Assembly (NCBI RefSeq): GCF_000149955.1
Contig: NC_030990.1
Span: 4,081,482 to 4,145,481, forward strand
Length of the DNA stretch: 64,000 bases
Direction of reading: 5' to 3'
DNA from: Fusarium oxysporum f. sp. lycopersici 4287
Lineage: Eukaryota; Ascomycota; Sordariomycetes; Hypocreales; Nectriaceae
Made by a program: the position numbers and the translations under genes. Below are positions 1 through 12,113 of this stretch, piece after piece (within the stretch, counting starts at the first letter, position 1; each line of letters opens with the position of its first letter). The notes under the pieces are model-generated. The model made no database searches and was not told where the DNA came from. It saw only the letters and a list, made by a program, of their open reading frames with translations.

Positions 1-2673
1 CGAACTCAATCAACATTGAAAAGGATGCAGTATGCAGCTCAGATCCCACGTATCGCCGAACTTCGGCTCCGCTGGCCCTCCGGCAATATCAACACCTCCC
101 ATCACCTCCTGAAACCAAACCCAAATATCCATCCATGTATACAATGTTGGGGATTCGGGGGATGACCGTGGGTAACGAGGCTGCGGCTCTGAAATTGAAC
201 GATAAAAAACCCCGAAAAGAAGGTTGTGTTTGATTGGTTGACCTTAGGGGATTGGGGAACTCAACAATTGGGGAGATCCTTTTTTTTTTCTTCGACCCGT
301 CAAAGGGGTGTGGGAGAATTAAGGTAGGGCGCTAGTGGGAAGTGGGGGGAGTGCAGTTGTTGGATCTGAGATTGAGATTGAGATTCTAGGGTAGGATTTT
401 GAGGGAGGATGACGATAGCTTGGGATTGGGATATTGAGGATGGTGAGGGAGGGAGATATGAAGTACACAAGATTCTATAAACGGCTGGGGAGATAAGCGA
501 TTTAGTTGCTTGAATGGGAGGGAGGTAATTGGTGAGTTGAGTGGTTGTTAGATTACATGTGTATCTACTAGGTATGTACTCGAGGTGCAGAAGGCATCTT
601 CGACAAATACGAATAGCATCAACTATGTACAGTGGGTGATTAACAGATAAATCAATCGATAAACCAGTACGATGATAGACAAAGAGAAATGAGAGAATTG
701 GTATACTTTTATCCAAGCATACCGAAATGACCACTTACACTCACTGTAGCGTTGAACCCTCAAACCCCAGCCCTCATCCCTGACCTTATCCAAGCTTCCT
801 CAATCGTTCGATCTCGCTCGGTAAATGCTCAAGGCAACGGCGTTCGGATCACAGGAAGTTCAGACGTCACGTCAAAACGTTGGAGCCGCAACTCAACGCC
901 TCGATTATGATCTCTGACCCCTGACTGGTTCCCAACATGCGGCTCGTGTTTGTGGCTTTTGGATTTCTTGGAGATCTGCTAGTTTGTAAATGGAAGGGGT
1001 GTGTACGTACATGAGATAGATATGAGCCAGCCTTGTGGTGTGATAAGTAAGGTAGGGTGTTGAAGGCTGAGGTAGGAGGAGGCTGTCAAGACTGTGATGC
1101 TATGGGAGGATAGATACAGGGAGACTTGTCTTATAGAAGACAGATGCTGCTTCGCATAATACTGATGATTAGAATATGATTTATGAGCTCCGGAGAGAAA
1201 TTCGGGAATTAGAGTGACCAGAGAGCATCTCGTGATGAAGTTGATGATCGGGTTCCGAACATGTAAGCCACCTCCGATATGTAAGTGCCGAAAACCTCCG
1301 AATTTCCCATCGGAGCCTTGTTGAGTAGAAACCAGCTTCAGTATAAATTAAAGATTCACTGATCAAGATTTCTATTGCATTCTATACAGTTTATAGCCGT
1401 GACTCTGGGAAAAGTGCATCGGGCATTGACTTACACGGGCATTAATGCATATCAACCGTGAAGCCGTCAGCTGACCATATCACAACATACCCGTTCAGGA
1501 ACCCATTTAGATAGTGGATTGGAATTTGCAGCATCATAAGCTCTCTTCTCCAATCATATCATGACTTCTTGTAACGCACGAAGTACACCGGCTTCCGATA
1601 CGGAATCCGGAGACTTTGTTCGGTCTCCGTAACATCATCATTCATTCATTGACCTCAACCATTCATAGCTCCAAGCCAATGCGGCCCCTAGTAAATGGCA
1701 TTACCCATGCTTTGTACCCCTCCCCATCAATCGCTCCCCCAGAGCCGCCTTGGCCTGGCTGGGAATGAGATGGGAGCTGTAGTGTCTGAGTGTTATTGTC
1801 TGGCGTTTTGCGGCCCCCCCACCTCCACCCGCAACGAAAAATACCGGCCCCTCAACCATCCATGTCAGAATCTAATCCCAGTCTGGTTATAGACTGACGG
1901 GGACCCTGAATGGCTTCCCCTCCACTGCATTCCGGGTCATTGCAAAGCCGACATGACATTGAGAAACTCCACCCTTTGAGACGATATTTTTTTCCATTGG
2001 GGTACACTGTAGAATCCTGGATACCTTTACTGTCTCGTCCATAAAATATGGAAGTTAGTCTCTCACTGGATAGGTATCGTCCTGGTGCACCCCGCCCCAA
2101 GCCCCAGGGGGTCGGTTTACTGTACGCCCAGGCGGGTTTGTCTCCCAACAGTTCTAGTTTCTAGCTTCTCTTCCCCGCCAGGTGCCGAGAGATGCTTGCC
2201 ACCAGCCAACAGCAGTCAACAGTACCAAGTCAACAACCCACAAGGGGAAGATGAAGTGGAGAGACTTTGCAGATCCATTGAATTTGTACATCCCAAAGCC
2301 AATCCAAGCTTCAGGTCCTTTTGGTACTGTATCCGTACTTGTACTTGTGTTGATGACCTCCCACTTCTTTTTCCTGTTGATGAAGACTTCTTCTCTTCTG
2401 TCCCCCCTCTCACCTTTCTCAATCCTCAAAGTGGTAACTCAAAGGAAGACGAATGAGATTAATACCTTGTTCAACCCATCCGCATAATCTGTTCTGGTCC
2501 TCCTCAACCAAGAACGTCTTCCTTTTTACCTCCCTCTCTCCCTTATCCACCTCATCTTAATTACAGACAGTACCTACCCTTCGACCCTTCTGTATTTTTA
2601 GCGCCTATACCACACTTGGGACACTTTTTTTTTGCTTCCCCAACAGTACCAGCAGAAAAACAGGCCCAGCTCC
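1..2673. other. Gene-free left edge and ACC1 upstream region
   Basis: I see no complete gene here. On the minus strand, a frame that is open from about 249 down to a TGA at 10-12 ends in PKFGDTWDLSCILHPFQC. It could be the last exon of a gene, but I found no convincing start or upstream exon, so I do not call it. From about 2150 onward the plus strand is rich in C and T. A pyrimidine tract at 2628-2646 ends in CAG, which looks like a splice acceptor, so part of this stretch is probably the ACC1 5' leader with an intron. Confidence 0.5.
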
Positions 2674-3355
2674 NNNNNNNNNNNNNNNNNNNNNNNNNNN
2701 NNNNNNNNNNNNNNNNNNNNNNNNNNNNNNNNNNNNNNNNNNNNNNNNNNNNNNNNNNNNNNNNNNNNNNNNNNNNNNNNNNNNNNNNNNNNNNNNNNNN
2801 NNNNNNNNNNNNNNNNNNNNNNNNNNNNNNNNNNNNNNNNNNNNNNNNNNNNNNNNNNNNNNNNNNNNNNNNNNNNNNNNNNNNNNNNNNNNNNNNNNNN
2901 NNNNNNNNNNNNNNNNNNNNNNNNNNNNNNNNNNNNNNNNNNNNNNNNNNNNNNNNNNNNNNNNNNNNNNNNNNNNNNNNNNNNNNNNNNNNNNNNNNNN
3001 NNNNNNNNNNNNNNNNNNNNNNNNNNNNNNNNNNNNNNNNNNNNNNNNNNNNNNNNNNNNNNNNNNNNNNNNNNNNNNNNNNNNNNNNNNNNNNNNNNNN
3101 NNNNNNNNNNNNNNNNNNNNNNNNNNNNNNNNNNNNNNNNNNNNNNNNNNNNNNNNNNNNNNNNNNNNNNNNNNNNNNNNNNNNNNNNNNNNNNNNNNNN
3201 NNNNNNNNNNNNNNNNNNNNNNNNNNNNNNNNNNNNNNNNNNNNNNNNNNNNNNNNNNNNNNNNNNNNNNNNNNNNNNNNNNNNNNNNNNNNNNNNNNNN
3301 NNNNNNNNNNNNNNNNNNNNNNNNNNNNNNNNNNNNNNNNNNNNNNNNNNNNNNN
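2674..3355. other. Assembly gap (682 N)
   Basis: This is a run of undetermined bases. It removes the start codon and the first exon or exons of the acetyl-CoA carboxylase gene. Any open frame drawn through it is meaningless. Confidence 0.99.
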
Positions 3356-3369
3356 ACTCTGTTTTACAG

Positions 3370-6300
3370 GTTCTCATTGCCAACAACGGTATCGCTGCCG
3401 TTAAGGAGATTCGATCAGTCCGAAAATGGGCTTACGAGACGTTCGGTGACGAGCGAGCCATTCACTTCACTGTGATGGCCACCCCCGAAGATCTGCAGGC
3501 CAACGCAGAATACATTAGAATGGCCGACCACTACGTCGAGGTTCCCGGCGGCACAAACAACCACAACTATGCCAACGTCGAGCTGATTGTGGATATTGCT
3601 GAGCGCATGAATGTCCATGCCGTCTGGGCTGGATGGTGAGTTGGCTCCGAGAGACTCTGTCTCGCTGCGATTCTATATACATGGACTAACGAGAAATTCA
3701 GGGGTCATGCCTCAGAAAACCCAAAGTTGCCAGAGTCGCTGGCCGCCTCCCCCAACAAGATTGTCTTCATCGGACCTCCTGGATCTGCCATGCGATCACT
3801 AGGTGACAAGATTTCCTCCACAATTGTAGCACAACACGCCGAGGTGCCGTGTATTCCTTGGTCAGGAACAGGCGTTGACGAAGTCGCCGTGGACGACAAG
3901 GGCATTGTCACCGTCGCCGATGATATCTACGCCAAGGGTTGCGTAACATCATGGGAGGAGGGTCTTGAGAGGGCCAAGGAGATTGGCTTCCCTGTCATGA
4001 TCAAGGCTTCCGAAGGCGGTGGTGGTAAGGGTATCCGAAAGGCTACCGAGGAGGAGGGCTTCGAGGCTCTCTACAAGGCCGCTGCCAGCGAAATCCCCGG
4101 TTCTCCCATTTTCATCATGAAGCTTGCTGGCAACGCTCGACATCTTGAGGTCCAGCTTCTTGCTGATCAATACGGAAACAACATCTCCCTCTTCGGTCGT
4201 GATTGTTCCGTTCAGCGACGCCACCAGAAGATTATTGAGGAGGCTCCCGTTACCATTGCGAAGCCCGATACGTTCAAGGCTATGGAGGATGCCGCTGTTC
4301 GTCTCGGTAAGCTCGTTGGTTACGTCTCCGCCGGTACCGTCGAGTACCTCTACTCCCACGCCGACGACAAGTTCTACTTCCTGGAGCTCAACCCCCGTCT
4401 CCAGGTCGAGCATCCTACCACTGAGATGGTCAGTGGTGTCAACCTGCCCGCTGCCCAGCTTCAGATTGCCATGGGTATCCCTCTCCACAGAATCCGTGAT
4501 ATTCGACTCCTGTACGGTGTCGACCCCAAGACCTCAAGCGAGATCGACTTTGAGTTCAAGAACGAGGGCACATCTATGAGCCAGCGACGACCCCAGCCCA
4601 AGGGCCACACCACTGCTTGCCGTATCACCTCTGAGGATCCTGGTGAGGGCTTCAAGCCTTCCAACGGTGTGATGCACGAGCTCAACTTCAGGAGTAGCTC
4701 CAATGTCTGGGGTTACTTCTCCGTCGGTTCTCAGGGTGGTATTCACAGTTTCTCAGACAGTCAGTTTGGCCACATCTTCGCCTATGGTGAGAACCGTTCT
4801 GCATCGAGGAAGCACATGGTCATGGCTCTTAAGGAACTGAGCATTCGTGGTGATTTCCGAACCACCATCGAATATCTCATCAAGCTTCTCGAGACCGAGG
4901 CTTTTGAGGACAACACCATCTCCACTGGTTGGTTGGATGAGCTTATCTCCAAGCGTCTTACTGCTGAGCGACCCGAGACCATGCTTGCTGTTGTCTGTGG
5001 TGCTGTCACCAAGGCTCACATTGCCAGCGAGGCTTGCATGGCTGAGTACCGAGCCGGACTTGAGAAGGGTCAAGTGCCCTCTAAGGACGTTCTCAAGACC
5101 GTCTTCACCATCGACTTCATCTATGAGGGTTACCGTTACAAGTTCACTGCCACACGCGCCAGCGTTGACAGCTACCACCTCTTCATCAACGGTTCCAAGT
5201 GCTCTATTGGTGTCCGCTCTCTGAGCGATGGTGGTCTCCTTGTCCTTCTTGACGGCCGCAGTCACAACGTCTACTGGAAGGAAGAGGTTGGTGCTACCCG
5301 TCTTTCCGTCGACAGCAAGACCTGCTTGCTGGAGCAGGAGAACGATCCTACCCAGCTTCGATCTCCCAGCCCCGGTAAGCTTGTCAAGTACTCTGTCGAG
5401 AACGGTGCCCATGTTCGTGCCGGCCAGGCTTTCGCCGAGGTCGAGGTCATGAAGATGTACATGCCTCTCGTTGCTCAAGAAGATGGTGTCGTCCAGCTCA
5501 TCAAGCAGCCCGGAGCTACTCTCGAGGCTGGTGACATCCTCGGTATCTTGGCCCTTGACGACCCCAGCCGCGTCAAGCAGGCCCAGGCTTTCGTCGACAA
5601 GCTCCCCGCCTATGGCGAGCCTGTTGTTGTCGGTGCCAAGCCCGCTCAGCGCTTCTCTCTCCTCTACAACATCCTCCATAACATTCTCCTGGGTTACGAC
5701 AACTCTGTCATCATGGCCAACACCCTCAAGGAGCTCATTGAGGTTCTCCGTGATCCCGAGCTTCCCTACAGCGAGTGGAACGCCCAGTTCTCTGCTCTCC
5801 ACTCTCGTATGCCACAGAAGCTTGACGCTCAGTTCACTCAGATCGTTGAGCGCAGCAAGTCTCGCCACGGAGAGTTCCCCGCCAAGGCTCTCACCAAGGC
5901 TTTCAACAAGTTCCTCGAGGACAATGTTGATGCTGGCGATGCCGAACTTCTCAAGGGCACCCTCTCCCCTCTTACCGAGGTTCTCGACATGTACGCCGAG
6001 GGCCAGAAGAACCGAGAGCTTAACGTCATTAAGGGTCTTCTTGAGCAGTATTGGGAGGTTGAGAACCTCTTCATGAACCAGCCTCAGGAGGATGCTGTTA
6101 TTCTTCAGCTGCGTGACCAGCACAAGGAGGACATCATGAAGGTTGTTCACACTGTTCTCTCTCACAGCCGTGTCAGCTCCAAGAGTTCTCTTATCCTGGC
6201 CATCCTTGAGGAGTACCGCCCCAACAAGCCTAAGGCTGGAAGCATCGCCAAGAACCTTCGCGAGACTCTCCGCCTGCTCACTGAGCTCCAGTCGCGTCCT

Positions 6301-9300
6301 ACCTCCAAGGTTTCCCTCAAGGCTCGTGAGATCATGATCCAGTGTGCTCTCCCCTCCCTTGAGGAGCGAACCGCCCAGATGGAGCATATCCTCCGTTCTT
6401 CCGTCATCGAGTCGCGATACGGTGAGACTGGTTGGGACCACCGAGAGCCTAGCCTTGATATCATCAAGGAGGTCGTTGACTCCAAGTACACCGTTTTCGA
6501 TGTCTTGACCATGTTCTTCGCTCACGACGATCCTTGGGTGTCTCTGGCTTCTCTTGAGGTTTATGTTCGCCGAGCTTACCGTGCGTACATCCTCAAGCAG
6601 ATCGAGTACCACCAGGATGAAAACGATGCTCCTCAGTTTGTTTCTTGGGACTTCCAGCTCCGAAAGCTCGGACAGTCTGAGTTTGGTCTTCCTCTGCAGT
6701 CTGCTGCTCCTTCTACTCCTGCTACCCCTAGCGGAGGCGAGTTCAACTTTAAGCGAATCCACTCGATCAGTGATATGTCTTATCTTACTGGCAAGTGGGA
6801 GGACGAGCCTACACGAAAGGGTGTCATTGTTCCTTGCAAGTACATCGATGATGCTGAGGACCTCATTGCCAAGGCTCTTGAGGCTCTTGCCCTTGAGCAG
6901 AAGCAGAAGAAGAAGAACACCCCCGGCACTCCCGGTCTCATTCCCGACCTCAGCGGTAAGCGCAAGCCTGCCCAGCCCAAGCAGCACGAGGAAGAGCTCT
7001 CCGCTGTTATCAACGTCGCCATCCGCGATCTTGAGAGCCGCGATGACCGAGAGGCCCTCGAAGATATTCTCCCTATCGTTGAGCAGTTCAAGGATGAGCT
7101 CCTTGCCCGTGGTGTCCGCCGCCTGACATTCATCTGCGGCCACAGCGATGGTTCCTACCCCGGTTACTACACTTTCCGTGGACCCGAGTACAAGGAGGAT
7201 GACAGTATTCGTCACAGCGAGCCTGCTCTTGCTTTCCAGCTTGAGCTTGCTCGTCTCAGCAAGTTCCATATCAAGCCTGTCTTCACTGAGAACAAGAGTA
7301 TCCACGTTTACGAGGGTATTGGCAAGAACGTGGACACCGACAAGCGATACTTCACCCGTGCTGTCATCCGACCTGGTCGTCTCCGAGATGAGATCCCTAC
7401 TGCTGAGTATCTCATCTCTGAGGCTGATCGCGTTGTCAACGATATCTTCGATGCTCTCGAAATTATTGGCAACAACAACTCTGATCTGAACCAGGTCTTC
7501 ATCAACTTCTCTCCTGTGTTCCAGCTTCAGCCCAAGGAGGTCGAGGAGAGTCTCCAGGGCTTCCTTGACCGATTCGGTATCCGTGCTTGGAGACTCCGTA
7601 TCGCCCAGGTCGAGATCCGCATCATCTGCACTGACCCTCAGACTGGCGAGCCTTACCCTCTTCGTGTTGTCATCACCAACACCTCCGGTTACGTTGTTGA
7701 TGTCGACATGTACGCCGAGCGCAAGTCGGAGAAGGGTGAGTGGGTCTTCCACAGCATTGGCGGCACTCACGAGAAGGGTCCTATGCATCTGATGCCCGTT
7801 TCTACCCCTTATGCCACCAAGAACTGGCTCCAGCCCAAGCGTTACAAGGCTCATCTTATGGGAACTCAGTACGTTTACGATTTCCCTGAGCTCTTCCGAC
7901 AGGCTATCCAGAACTCGTGGGTCAAGGCCGTCAAGGCTCAGCCTAGCCTGGCTTCCCAGCAGCCCAAGACCGGTGACTGCATCAGCTTCACCGAGCTTGT
8001 TCTCGATGACAAGGACAGCCTTGATGAGGTCAACCGTGAGCCTGGTACTAACACCTGTGGTATGGTCGGTTGGATCTTCAGAGCCCGCACCCCTGAATAC
8101 CCCAACGGCCGTCGCTTCATCGTCATTGCCAACGATATCACCTACAAGATTGGTTCATTCGGTCCTAAGGAAGACGACTTCTTCCACAAGTGCACTGAGC
8201 TTGCTCGCAAGCTGGGTATCCCCCGTATCTACCTGTCTGCTAACTCTGGTGCTCGTCTTGGCCTTGCTGATGAGCTCATGGGCCACTTCAAGGTGGCTTG
8301 GAACAACCCCGAGAAGCAGGATTCTGGCTTCAAGTACCTCTACCTCGATGAGGAGACCAAGACTCGCTTCGAGAAGGACGTCATCACCGAGGAAGTCTCC
8401 GAGGATGGTGAGAAGCGACACAAGATCGTCACCATCGTTGGTAAAGAGGACGGTCTCGGTGTTGAGTGTCTGCGAGGCTCTGGTCTCATTGCTGGTGCCA
8501 CCAGCCGCGCCTACAACGACATCTTCACTGTCACCCTTGTCACTTGCCGATCCGTTGGTATTGGCGCCTACCTCGTCCGTCTTGGCCAGCGTGCTGTCCA
8601 GATTGAGGGCCAGCCCATCATCTTGACTGGTGCCCCTGCTCTCAACAACCTGCTTGGTCGTGAGGTCTACACCTCTAACCTTCAGCTTGGTGGCACTCAG
8701 ATCATGTACCGCAACGGTGTCTCTCACATGACCGCCAACGATGACTTCGCTGGTGTCTCCAAGATCGTCGAGTGGATGTCATTCGTCCCCGAGAAGCGCA
8801 ACAGCCCTGTCCCTGTCAGCCCTAGTGTTGATGACTGGAACCGTGACATTACCTACTTCCCTCCCCAGAAACAGCCTTACGATGTCCGATGGATGATCAG
8901 TGGTCGCGAGGGCGAGAACGGCTTCGAGTCTGGTCTCTTTGATAAGGACTCTTTCGTTGAGGCTCTCGGCGGCTGGGCCAAGACTGTTGTTGTTGGTCGT
9001 GCTCGTCTCGGTGGCATCCCCATGGGTGTTATCGCTGTCGAGGTCCGCTCTGTGGAGAACATCACTCCTGCTGACCCTGCCAACCCCGACTCTATCGAGC
9101 AGGTCAGCAACGAGGCTGGTGGTGTCTGGTACCCCAACTCCGCCTTCAAGACTGCCCAGGCTATCAACGACTTCAACAATGGTGAGCAGCTTCCTCTCAT
9201 GATCCTTGCCAACTGGCGTGGTTTCTCTGGTGGTCAGCGTGACATGTACAACGAGGTCCTCAAGTACGGTTCTTTCATCGTCGATGCCCTTGTCAAGTAC

Positions 9301-10095
9301 GAGCAGCCCATCTTCATCTACATTCCTCCCTTTGGTGAGCTCCGTGGTGGATCTTGGGTCGTCGTCGATCCTACCATCAACTCCACTGCCATGGAGATGT
9401 ACGCCGACACCGAGGCCCGTGGTGGTGTTCTTGAGCCTGAGGGTATCATTGGTATCAAGTACCGCAAGGACAAGCAGGTCCAGACCATGGCCCGCATGGA
9501 TCCTACCTATGCTGGTCTCAAGAAGCAGCTCGAGGATTCTAGCCTGTCTACGGAGGAGACCGACGAGATTAAAAAGAAGATGGCCATCCGTGAGAAGCAG
9601 CTGCTGCCCGTGTACGCCCAGATTGCCGTGCAGTTCGCCGATCTCCACGACCGTGCTGGCCGCATGAAGGCCAAGGGTGTCATCCGTGACGTTCTTGAGT
9701 GGACCAACGCTCGACGCTTCTTCTACTGGCGTCTTCGCCGACGTCTCAACGAGGAGTACATCCTCCGCCGCATGACTTCTACCATCATCAGCACTTCGCA
9801 CAGCCAGACTGCTACCAAGAACACGGAGACTCGTGACAGATACCTGCACCTTCTCCGCAGTTGGTCAGGCATTGTTGATTGGGAGAAGAACGACCAGGCG
9901 GTTACTGAGTGGTACGAGACTGAGCGTAAGACCATCAGCGAGAAGGTCGAGACGCTCAAGTCTGAGGTGTTGGCGGCTGAGGTTGCCAGCGTTGTCCGTG
10001 GCCATGCTAAGGCTGGATGGACTGGTGTTCGTGAGGTGCTTAGAGTCATGCCCGTTGAGGAGCGGGAGCAGATTCTCAAGTACCTCCAGCAGTAA
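3370..10095 (+). CDS. ACC1: Acetyl-CoA carboxylase, multifunctional (5' end in gap)
   Basis: Cytosolic enzyme that carboxylates acetyl-CoA to malonyl-CoA, the first committed step of fatty acid synthesis. Visible exons are 3370-3635 and 3702-10095. The first follows an intron acceptor at 3367-3369. The 66-bp intron between them has a CTAAC branch site and joins AGW to GHASEN. About 2219 residues are visible; the roughly 50 missing N-terminal ones lie in the gap. The biotin carboxylase domain starts at [15 protein letters not shown] and carries the ATP-grasp glycine loop [14 protein letters not shown] near 4000. The biotinyl lysine is AAG 5452-5454 in EVMKMYM. The long central region follows, then the carboxyltransferase halves, with YNDIFTVT and [25 protein letters not shown] holds a Snf1/AMPK-type site at the serine codon 6763-6765, equivalent to yeast Ser1157 by motif. 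Codon use is strongly biased, as expected of a highly expressed gene. Confidence 0.98.
5440..5465 (+). other. Biotin attachment motif of ACC1
   Basis: The codons read [11 protein letters not shown]. The lysine at 5452-5454 is the expected site of covalent biotin attachment in the carboxyl-carrier domain, by homology to all biotin carboxylases. Confidence 0.95.
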
Positions 10096-12113
10096 AGAGG
10101 AGAAGGACATATTGAGGAGGTTTTATGATATGGGAATCATTCCCTGTGTTTTTTTACTGGCGATTTATGCTATCATGGTGTTATGTCATGTCGTCAAGAC
10201 AATTAGAAATGAAGGAGGTTAGACAGAGAACGGACTGTGTATGAGGCGTCAGGTACTGGAATATTTTCGATTTTAAATATCCATTTTATTACTTCAAGTT
10301 TGTGCTCCTACATGATACCATTAAGACTGCAGTGAATCATACTTACCCCGTCACCCGCGTTTATTCAAGACCATTCTTTGAAGTGTTTTGAGTGGAAGAC
10401 TTTGACAGGGCAACCTCCTTCAGTATACTCACCCACGGGTGAAGAGGAAATACCAATGGGAAGAGAGGTGGAAGCCTGGCAAAGCCAAACAATATTTGAT
10501 CAATACGTATACTGCCGGTCTGTTCACTGAGGATAGTACTTGAGGGCGATTCCGACCGCAGCCCCCGATACTGGTACTCCAGGCAGTATCATCAACATTT
10601 CCACATTTAGAAATCTCCGGTTGTAAATTAGGGAACCTTGAGGGATTCCTGAAGCCTGGGATCTAATTCTCACAGCTCATTCCTGTGTATGCTTGAAGTG
10701 ATCCTTTTGCTGTACATCGCCCAAAGTAATATCCACATGAGGATGTCACCAGGCGTCTGTGTTGGTGCATGATCTCGCACGCTGTCGTTTTACGGCTTTA
10801 TGAGACGACTACGTATGTATCTTGGAGGAAATCAATGGCGGATACTTGGGCATCGGTAAGTGGGAGATGGTCAACTGTATGCGAGCCACTCTGGAGGGTC
10901 ACTGACGTGTGTTGGAGGTGGAGTGACTGCTTCAACCAAAGAATAATTGTGGTCTAGAACGACATAGAGGAAATTGATTGTATCTGTGGGATCATCTTGG
11001 GGGGATAGCCCCGGGATTGTCGTTGTGTATGTCAGTGTTGGCACCTCCACCAAAGCATGTGTCTAGTGTAAGTCGGCAGTTCGTGGAGTGAGCTAGCCTT
11101 CATGAAACCTTGGTAAGATTCGCATTTGAGTGCGTAATGATGGCTGTCCCGAAGACTGAAGCCTACGTCTGCGTAGTACGTAGATATTGAGAAGTCTTCT
11201 CCTCACTTGAGCAAGTCATGAAGGTCACTTGTAATGGGACAGTATTATGGGTCTAAATATGAGACTCTCTTGGGTCTTTGGTGGAGTGGCCGCTATCTCG
11301 TTTGGAAGCGTCAATCGAAACGAAGTCTATGAAACCAACTGGTAAGAATTAATTATCCGATGTCACGCAAGTCGCCGTATGTATAAGACATGAATGCATG
11401 TCTAACCAACAAGATACTACGCAGCATGGCTGGGCATGTCAAACGAGCCTGACCATCAACTTATCATTCTGGGGGGTTCTAAACCTCATGTCATGGCGTC
11501 AGCCACGTGGTGAGAGGGAAACGTCAAAGACTGGATCGGATAGATAAAGCTGGTGACACTGGCAGATTAGTATGTGAGTGAGTAGCAAGGGTTGATAGGC
11601 AGCCACATTGTTTCAATGGAGATCACATGACTAGATACTCTCTCGGCGCGGATTATTAGAGTCCGATAGATGACTGGCCAATAGGATACTTGCTGATCCT
11701 TCAGGCAGCAGCATTTCCGATTCTGAGACCCTTGGAAAATGACCGCAAATAGGCCGCGCCGCAAGATCCGCTTTGTGTAGGCAACGAAATAAACAGCTTC
11801 TTGTCAACAAAATGAAATGATTTGATCTGACCTACAATTCAAGATTTACCATTATTTTCTCTTCTCTTCTCACTGAGTACATGTGACTTTTGTTTGGCCC
11901 TTTTTAACTTACTTATTTACTGGCCAAGAACGCCAATGGCTGGGCCTCGCTAATTACACCACCTCCAAGACCAGTACCAAGGGCCCCGCTTCAGATCGCC
12001 ATCAAGCATCACGATCAAGGCATCACCCTCAGACTTGGCGACTGTTGTCATAAACAGGGCTTCACTTCCCATTCTAGGACTCACCTTCAACATATTCACA
12101 GCAGTTCACCAAA
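10096..12113. other. Intergenic region, no gene seen
   Basis: About 2 kb separates the ACC1 stop from the next start. Open frames are short, overlap each other on both strands and resemble no family I know. The last 250 bases before 12114 are richer in C and A, and the start sits in a good context (CAAAATGG), so the proximal promoter and leader of the downstream gene are here. I see no repeat or RNA gene. Confidence 0.6.

Noticed and set aside
2598..3639. Long open frames spanning the first gap on both strands
   Set aside because: They are open only because N codons are not stops. The real ACC1 exon starts after the acceptor at 3369.
4753..7854. Antisense open frame of about 1030 codons inside ACC1 (minus strand)
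   Set aside because: It mirrors the strongly biased codon use of ACC1 and is rich in L, S, V and D with no domain. Similar antisense frames (for example 8779-9849) run along the rest of the gene. They are shadows.
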